From Epichloe hybrida (lineage: Eukaryota; Ascomycota; Sordariomycetes; Hypocreales; Clavicipitaceae): a DNA stretch of 64,000 bases. Position 1 is the stretch's first letter, and every line of letters begins with the position of its first letter. The notes beneath the pieces are model-generated. The model did no database searches and had not been told where the DNA came from. It saw nothing but the letters and a program-made list of their open reading frames with translations. Shown here piece by piece: positions 57,422-64,000 of this stretch. A program made the position numbers and the translations under genes. Location of the stretch: contig JAFEKR010000002.1 in assembly GCA_019022495.1 (NCBI GenBank), positions 1,054,001-1,118,000 on the forward strand, in the 5' to 3' direction.

Positions 57422-57924
57422 GATTCTTTTCACAGCAGGCATCTGCGTCATCGTACATAGTCAATGCGGAGAATCTAGCAGAGCTTAAGCTCAAGTATTG
57501 TTTTCTTCCGCAGTGGTTTTCCCATTTAATGTGTATCATAGTTGTATTCTTTTTTTTTTTTTTTTTCATTTTAACTATGCCTATAAATAGTACATTCCTA
57601 CATGTATAATCATTGGCCAGGATTAGAGCACACTTTTGCCAGTCAGTGGACTGCTCATCTTACGTATCCGCGAGACTTAATCCATCCCCCTTCCCCCCCC
57701 TTCTTATAAAAATAAACAAATCTCAGGAATATAGCGGTGAGCGTACCATTTACATCCAAAGTGGCGGCCCTTCTCTAACCACTCGCGCACATATCAGGCG
57801 GTGCAAACTTTTGCAGTTAGATAAGTCTAGATAGTAACCGTTGTGTTACAATCTGCATTAAAACCTGCTTAACCAGCCTATGTCTCCGCAGCAGTGCTGA
57901 AAAACGGGCCGGCCACTAGTGTTA
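57422..57924. other. SEC1 3' region and intergenic
   Basis: Contains a poly-T run (57,549-57,566) and AT-rich sequence expected of the SEC1 3' end. No gene was seen. Confidence 0.55.
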
Positions 57925-58260
57925 CTAGGACTGAAGTTGGGCCTGCTGCCGGCACACTTTGGCTGGAATGCCTCCTGGAATTATGGCATGGTATGCTAGA
58001 GTTTGCGTCTGAAGGAAATCATCATTACTGTCGGTAGTGCCGCCATGGTCTAGGTCTAGCTCCTCGCTGGCAAAGCGTTCCCTTGTCTGGTTCGCGATGG
58101 TAATTACTGCGTTGGCCGTAGGTTGGGGTTGGTCAATGGTGGCTGCTGTAGGGGTGGTGGCGCTACTACATTGCGTTGTGGCAGAGATAGTTTGTTGTGG
58201 CGCGAAATTATCCCCTTGGGCAAGATATCCCCCTTGGGTAAAGTGCCGTGATGACTGAGA
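57925..58260 (-). other. Open frame of 111 codons without a start (possible exon or gene fragment)
   Basis: On the minus strand a frame is open from a TGA at about 58,261 to TAG at 57,925. It reads QSSRHFTQGGYLAQGDNFAPQ, later TANAVITIANQTRERFASEELDLDHGG, DSNDDFLQTQ and IIPGGIPAKVCRQQ. The composition looks coding, but there is no Met. A possible acceptor (gatctcag) opens it. It lies just downstream of the inverted repeat and the AT-hook ORF, so it may be the second half of that gene, split by the repeat. No family was recognised. Confidence 0.3.
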
Positions 58261-58301
58261 TCACTGCTAACAAGGTGTTGCCCAAGTCCGCGTGGCCGCT
58301 T

Positions 58302-58565
58302 GTCACATTACATAGTCTGAGATCTATGCACGTGGTAGTGTTACAAGCAGTAATAGCAGCCGCTGTAATATTAACGAACGCAACTATAACCCCTGCGATA
58401 CTAAAGAAGGCCATAGTAGCCCTAATCCTTCTTTACTATCGCTAGGGCTACTATAGCCTTCTTTAGTATTATAAGGGTTGCAGTTGTGTTTGTTAATATT
58501 GCGGCGGCTGCTATTACTACTTGTAACACTACCACGTGCATAGATCACAGACTACGTAATGTGAC
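58302..58565. repeat. Inverted repeat, 122-bp arms and 20-bp loop
   Basis: Arms 58,302-58,423 and 58,444-58,565 begin and end with GTCACATTAC / GTAATGTGAC and pair over their full length. By hand count about 108 of 122 positions match, and all but one of the differences are transitions. The loop is 20 bp. No clear target duplication is visible outside. A transcript would fold into a long hairpin. It could be a fold-back transposon or a tail-to-tail duplication. It overlaps the 3' end of the neighbouring AT-hook ORF by 14 bp. Confidence 0.85.
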
Positions 58566-59115
58566 TAATGTCTGCGGGATCCTCTTGCGCTGTAGTGTTG
58601 CTATAGGCCTGACAGGAAATAGTATTAGCAGGTGTGCCCTGGCTGCTTTTTATGTTGACGCTTTGGAGCGAAAAGGTAATAGAAGTAATTTTCCCCTTGT
58701 GCTGTCTCTGAGCCTGTTGACGCTGGCCATAGCGTAGTAGACGGCCAGCAGCAGAGCTACTTGCAAGAGCCACTTGTGGCTGTAGCACTGGCGATGGCGA
58801 TTTTGGCTGTGGTGATGGGTGGCTAAGTGGTAATACTGGAGATGGTGCTGGTGACTCGGAACTTCGGGCGCTTTGATTGCTCCGGAGAGAATATCTTGGC
58901 TGTGCTTCTATATGCTGTCTAACTTGGACTGGCTGCGTTGGTTGCTGCTCTGGTTGAAACTCTTGGAGGACTCGATTCATTGCTTCTACCCTTTTCTTCT
59001 CTCGCTGGGCTCTCTGGTGATTTGTCTTGTTTTGTCTCTTTACTTTGAGAGAAAGTCGTGGACGCCCACGACCACGCTTAGGCGGGTTTGCTTCTGGTGC
59101 TGGATTGGGAGGCAT
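58552..59115 (-). CDS. AT-hook-type protein, possibly transposon-derived or truncated
   Basis: 187 residues from ATG 59,115. The start PPKRGRGRPRLSLKVKRQNKTNHQRAQREKKRVEAM has an AT-hook core (GRGRPRL) and a strongly basic helix, fitting a nuclear DNA-binding protein. The remainder is Pro/Ser/Gln-rich and disordered. The stop TAG falls inside the outer end of the right arm of the inverted repeat, so the repeat supplies the C-terminus. Beyond that TAG the same frame stays open for about 55 more codons. This suggests a gene cut or altered by the repeat. An ATG at 59,175 would add 20 residues but overlaps a donor-like CAG|GTATGC. I do not recognise the family; a relic of a mobile-element protein is possible. 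Confidence 0.45.
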   Translation of the reverse strand: MPPNPAPEANPPKRGRGRPRLSLKVKRQNKTNHQRAQREKKRVEAMNRVLQEFQPEQQPTQPVQVRQHIEAQPRYSLRSNQSARSSESPAPSPVLPLSHPSPQPKSPSPVLQPQVALASSSAAGRLLRYGQRQQAQRQHKGKITSITFSLQSVNIKSSQGTPANTISCQAYSNTTAQEDPADISHIT

Positions 59116-60291
59116 GTTGTATGAATAGAAGTAACTAAGTATGAGCGTTGTGTGGGTATCACCGCATACCTGCATGCAGGATAAGATGATGTGAGCCCGA
59201 AGAATGGAATCGTTGTCGTTATCAATTCTAAGCTACAAAAGGAGGGAAGAAAAATATGTTGCAACAGAAAGGGCATTCTCAACAGAAAAGATAGATGGTC
59301 ACGTGCAAGTGATTTTTTTTTTTTTTTTGCTTCATCACACCATTGTGATGCCGAATGTAGGGTCCGCGTGTGGGGCCCGCGCGCACTTTGCCCCTCAAAG
59401 CTTGATAGACGTGCCCCACCTTAAATCCACCTTTGTACCAGGCCAGGTCGTTGTGTCCATGGCATCAGCCATTGTGAAGTGGTTGTTGCCAACATATGAA
59501 CGTTTGGAATATTGTCGAAACACATTGCAAGTAATTTTGCATGAGATATTTTGATATTGGAACGTTGGATCCATCGCAACATGTCCGAGGTGTTGCAGCC
59601 AGATTTCAGATTCTGACGACACATTGAAATTTAACAGCACGTGGGTCCAAGGCCAACTTGGTCACACAAAGTATCAATCAAGTACTTCGTCACCTTACAC
59701 GCGCACATCAGAGCTATCAGTTACTTTCACCATGTCCTTTTCCATTTCGCGCGTGTCCGTCCGCTACACACCAAACTAGCTAATCGCGGCTTTCGCGAAC
59801 CCCATCTTCTACCCATAACTGCTGTTACCGTGTCCAGAGCAAAGTGGTCCTCATAAATTGAGGTTCCCCCTAGTCAGCTTCTCTTCACACAATTCCCTTG
59901 CAGACATGTACACGTAATTATTGAAAGCTAGCAATTTGCTCATTTGGAAGACATGTTCCTTCTCTGCCGAGTTCTGAAAGAGGGGTTGCGAGGACGGACA
60001 ACCTACTGCCACTGCCGCCAGGGCTCATCTTTGAAGTAAAAGAGAGAGAACAACACGAATTGGCGAGCGTGATAAATTTGTTAGAAATGTAGACATGTTG
60101 CAATTCCATGGAGATTCCGACCGTGCTGCGGTGCATTTCTCTTTCTCTCTGCGCGTCATGGGCCATGGGAAAGGTTCCCCGTGTTGGACGAGAAAAAAAA
60201 AGTAACGGGCAATCATGACCATTTTGACACCTCCCTCATCGTCCATCAGATTCGGAATCTTTTTTTTCTTTTTGGCCCTGCTAACCAAAGT
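59116..60291. other. Intergenic
   Basis: No gene was seen on either strand. A poly-T run is at 59,312-59,328. The end near 60,200-60,291 should be the 3' region of the eIF4E-binding protein gene. Confidence 0.55.
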
Positions 60292-62853
60292 CTATGGCCG
60301 ACCGTAGTTGGCAGCCCTCCGGCCATTGCTGCCCGCGGACGGTGGCATGCTTCGTGCTTCGAATGGAGGACCACCGAAACCTTCAGGCCCAGGAGGAGGT
60401 CCGTTGAACCCACCCAGCCCGGGAGGCAGAAAGGCGTGAGGTGGCCCGCTGAAGAAGCCCGGTGGCGGCGCAGGCATGTTCCGTGGCGGCATCCCACCTA
60501 TTGCATCTGGTGGTGGCATGCCCCCCGGAGGAAAATTGGGCGCGAACATCGGTGGCATGGGCATAGTTCGGTTGGGACCGCCTAGCCCTCCAGCTAGCCC
60601 TGGCGGTGGCAGCATTGGCCCTCTCTGCTGGGGAGGTGGCATTTGTCCTCCGCCTGCTAACCAGTTGGGAGGCATCTGATCTAACCCGAGCGGAGGAGGT
60701 CGTTGGAGAATCTGTGTGGGCTGGTTCTGGCGGTTCTCTCGTTCGCCATTGTGGAACGATTCATCCATGGGGAACCCGGGCGGAGGCTGCGGGCGCATGT
60801 TGTTGCGGTTCTCTCGACCGCCAAACTCTTGCTCTCGGTCGTTGTAAGACGGCATGGCTGAGTGCTTCCGGACTTGCGTCACAAGTTGAGGCTGAGAAGG
60901 AACTCGGCTGTGGTCTGCTCGTTGACCTTCTGGTGCCATTCTCATCAGGTTCATTAGGAATTCGGTATTGCTGTTGTTGCGAGCCGAGTTGGACTCCGGT
61001 CGTGCTGTCGATCCTTGGCTAGACAATCGTGGATGGAGTCCGACAAGGTCCCGAAGCAGCTGCTCCGGTCGAGCGGTCTGTTGTTGAGGTCGAGGGGCAA
61101 GGATCTCTTGTTGGGGTTGTTGTGATGGTGACCGAGCGGGGGGAACATCTCTAGGTGCGCCACCATATTGCTGGAACGATTCAGGAGAGCCAACGACATT
61201 CTTCTTCATGGCCGGAGCGTTTCCAGGGGGGGTGGCCAAGGGGGATGGGCCTGGCGGAGTAGAACTAGTAGAAGCTTTTTGTAGCTTGGCAAGTAGTTGT
61301 TTAAACGCCTGCCGTTCTTGTTCCTCCTCAGGGGGAGCACCCGGTGCAACATTGCCTCCTGCAGCAGGTGCGGTGGCTCCAAAGAGTGCCCCGAGCCCGG
61401 GAGGGACAGTAGCCGAGCCAGCGGCCGCAACCGACCCATTCGCCGGCGGTCCCGTGAGCAGCGGAGTCGATGATTCGGTTCGTTGCCTCGAGTCTCCTTG
61501 AGGCTGAGAGAAGAATGATGTAAAACGAGAAGATTTGCCACCAGTCTTGGCCTTGGGGGCAGAGTCCTTCTGTTCTCCAGGTGAGCTTACGTCCGCTGTC
61601 GCACTACCTCCACCGAAGGCAAGAAAGAACTTGTCTGGACCGGCGTCAACAGCGGGCGTAGGTAATGATGGCTTTGCCGCCGCGTCAGCGATGGTTTCTG
61701 TGGTCGGTTTAGTGCTGGATGTCGATGATCCGCTCTTAGCTTTCTTCATCTGCTCCATCCATTTTTGAAAATCCTGCTGCGTATGGGCTTCACGAGCTTC
61801 TGCTGGCTCATCGAACCATTCGGGCTCGCGCTCTTGTCGCTGATCACGTTCTCGACCCCAGCGACGATCATTTGTCCTGCCAGAATTGCGTTCATCAGCA
61901 GCTTCGGCAGCGTCGCGATCCCTGTCCCGCCAGCTTTTCGTTCGATCGCGATCTCGTTTCTCGGGTAGAGGAGCTTCGCCAGCTTCTATCGCTCGCCAAT
62001 TGTCACCCCGGACACGACCAAGACTATTTCGGGGTCGGCCCTCGGCATCGGGCACGTCGCGATCCCGGGGGACCGCATCAAATGCTCGGCCTGGCCGTTC
62101 CCGCGTAGCTGCAGCTTCACGTTCTTCTTTGCCGCTTTCTCTTACAGGTCGCTTTTCATCGCGGAAGTTACCGCCCATTTTGCCGTGGAATCGCTCGGCA
62201 CCTTCGGCACCAAAGCTCTTCCGCGGCTTGACCATATTCCATCCGTCGCCGTCTTGGTCGCCGTCACCACGGCGCCGCAATGGATTGGAGCGACCATCGC
62301 GAAGACGATCGCTTTCCGTATCACCACGGCTACGAATGCCCACGCGGCCGTGAGTATCGGCATCTCGCGAGCTCTTTTCATTGTCAAAAGCCTTGGTCCC
62401 CCGAGCGGAGGAGAAGGCCATGCGGGGTGGACCAAAAACGATATCATCTGGGTCTTCGAAGAGAGGTTTCACCCCTCGACTGTCAGCAAATGGCAAAGTC
62501 ATTGTGCAGCAAGAGATTGACGACAGGGGCACTAACTTGCACTGTTACGGGAAACATGGCGATCGAGAGACCGTCGATTAGTCTGATCAACAAGCAGCGA
62601 CGAGCCATTCGTTCTAGGCCGGTCATTGCCAGTTTTTGTGCCTTGGGTTCGAATTTGCTCCGACGGGGGACTGAAGTAGCGAATTCATTTAATATATATC
62701 TCGCTATGCCGTCGTTCGGGGGGAAGGGGCGGGGGGGAGCAGACAAAAAACATACCCCATCCATTCCTCTGCGGGAGGTAGGTTATCTGGTCTCGTACAT
62801 AGCGGCGACTCCCGCAAATGCAGCAGAAGCTCTGCTGAGTATCGAACGGCCAT
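60292..62853 (-). CDS. eIF4E-binding protein, 4E-T-like translational regulator
   Basis: Exons on the minus strand, 62,853-62,756, 62,670-62,537 and 62,453-60,292, give 797 residues; the introns (85 and 83 bp) both fit phase. The N-terminus is MAVRYSAELLLHLRESPLC. Tyr5-x4-Leu10-Leu11 is the canonical YX4LPhi helix that docks on eIF4E, followed by LPPAEEWMGPP. Exon 2 encodes RRSLDRHVSRNSA and exon 3 continues NPDDIVFGPPRMAF, all typical of the mould 4E-T-like family. The middle is Arg/Asp/Glu-rich, with EPEWFDEP near 287. The last 250 residues are Pro/Gly/Met-rich and probably disordered, fitting P-body or RNP assembly. It probably represses cap-dependent translation or links mRNA to decay. 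Without the two upstream exons the eIF4E site would be missed. Confidence 0.85.
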
Positions 62854-63952
62854 ATCAGGGCGGCGAAGATGTGATGCCCATCTGACAAACGGCCACCGTT
62901 ACGCCGCAAGGGGAGAGGGAGCGGAAAGAGGAGAGCTTGATGGATGCTGCGTGATGGAATCGTGAACGTGAATTGTGCGCTGCGACGATTAAAATGAGGA
63001 TCGAATTGACTGGCTCTGTGAAACCGACGAGGAATTGCGTAGCGGAAAGATGATGAGGTGGCAGGGCTGGATAGAGTCAGGGCTGGGGAGTTTGCGTAGT
63101 CGAAGTTGTTGAGGGCCGGATCAATGGTGCGATGTGGAGGAGTCGGGACTCGTGGCCAACAATTGGCGAGGGAGGAAGAAGGAAGAGCAAGCGGCCTTGG
63201 CCCAATGCGCAAGGGAGGGGGAGGGAGGAATACGTAGAGGAGAGCGCTGATTGAAGAAGAGACGCGCTAGCCTTTCAGGATGGAATATCACCGTAGACGA
63301 CTTCTGGCGAGATGTTGATATAAAAAAAAGATATTGCTTGGAGTAGCGAGCGGGTGGTGCTGAGGAGGTTTGGTGGTGGCTGGAAGAATTGCGACCCGTG
63401 GGATTTCATTTCGCCCAGCCAAAGTCAAGGCAGGCAGGCGAGCGGGCCAGGTGAGAGAGGGAGGCGAGCTGACACGGAGACGGAAAAAGAAGGACCCAGC
63501 AAAAAACCCCGCACACAGCAAAGGAAGTAGCAAGAAGTTACGGATTACGGACATCGAACAGGAAGCTCTTGCCGCCTCGAGCCTGATATCCCGTAACATC
63601 AGGCGACGAGAAGACAAATACATTGGGCTCCTGTCCTCCTGTCCCGCGCAGCAAAGAGCGGTCAGCTATTAGAATTGAAAGCAAAAGCATCTCCCCTGTT
63701 TGACGCGGTGCGTGCAATCGAATCAAACCCTGGCGATCTAGACAAGCACTTAGAACAGCAGCAGCCTGCAACAGGATCAGTCATGAAACGTGCAGCAATG
63801 GCAATGCGCCACATGGGACATGATGCAATACAGTGTACGCGCATGAATTGAGGAGCCGCCAAGCTGCCATTGAAGCATTGTCAAACTGACTACATAAACA
63901 TCCTCATCCATCGCGGTAGATCATGTTCTCGAATTCACACCCAACCAAATCT
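62854..63952. other. Upstream region of the eIF4E-binding protein gene
   Basis: Purine/pyrimidine-skewed sequence with G-rich runs. The frame that is open on the minus strand at 62,685-63,212 is Pro/Ser-rich leader sequence and shares the exon only by overlap. A TACGGATTACGG motif occurs at 63,539. Nothing else was seen. Confidence 0.5.
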
Positions 63953-64000
63953 TCACTTGCCTCCCGCCGACGCAGCAGCAGCAACCTCCTCGTCCAACTT
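63953..64000 (-). CDS. Possible C-terminal end of a gene running out of the window
   Basis: On the minus strand the window edge reads KLDEEVAAAASAGGK and then TGA at 63,953-63,955. This is an acidic, Ala-rich end typical of many soluble proteins. The opposite strand also has an open frame from ATG 63,920 to the edge (MFSNSHPTKSSLASRRR...). Only one can be right, and the window is too short to decide. I slightly favour the minus strand. Confidence 0.3.
   Translation of the reverse strand, partial: KLDEEVAAAASAGGK

Overview
The window comes from a filamentous ascomycete (Pezizomycotina), most likely a Sordariomycete. Genes carry short introns (about 50-130 bp) with GT...CTAAC/CTGAC...AG signals. 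The gene families are typical of moulds. The first 11.5 kb is an AT-rich block that looks RIP-mutated: CpA and TpG have been turned into TpA almost everywhere. The species cannot be named from the sequence.

Positions 1-11,570 are a decayed repeat block. A Ty3/gypsy-type retroelement lies on the minus strand, with recognisable reverse transcriptase, RNase H and integrase. It is flanked by two copies of a roughly 760-bp direct repeat, probably LTRs; the window starts inside the left one. Two elements with hAT-like ends (CAGAG...) are nested in it. One is a perfect case with an 8-bp target duplication, the other a fold-back element. There is also a relic of a hAT-type transposase.

From about 11.6 kb onward the sequence is ordinary gene-bearing DNA. 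In order: a YER152C-like PLP aminotransferase (+) tail-to-tail with a class I glutamine amidotransferase (-); a TPR-SET protein (+); NAD-dependent glycerol-3-phosphate dehydrogenase (+); glycogen debranching enzyme (+); a Cys-rich single-pass membrane protein (-); a 5.3-kb gene-poor interval; a CSC1/OSCA-type channel (+); an F-box protein gene broken by two in-frame TAG codons (+); a small coiled-coil protein (+); a flavin monooxygenase fused to a C-terminal DUF6314-like domain (-), divergent from a small NAD(P)-binding protein (+); a cAMP-receptor-like GPCR (-); a PaaI-type thioesterase (+); a C2-domain protein (-); a G-patch protein (+); the exocytic SM protein SEC1 (+); an AT-hook ORF beside a 122-bp-arm inverted repeat (-); an eIF4E-binding 4E-T-like protein (-); and the edge of a last gene.

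The genes do not form one pathway. The most intriguing locus is the F-box gene at 37,791-39,983. Its 731-codon frame is intact except for two TAG codons, at least one at a position where the family has Trp. That is the pattern expected for a gene restored by UAG-to-UGG A-to-I mRNA editing, as known from sexual stages of Sordariomycetes. A very young pseudogene is the alternative. Other notable points are a presequence-like in-frame extension upstream of the glycerol-3-phosphate dehydrogenase start, hAT-like insertions that keep TpG-rich ends inside RIP-mutated DNA, a 78-bp mariner-like MITE and the 58.4-kb inverted repeat.
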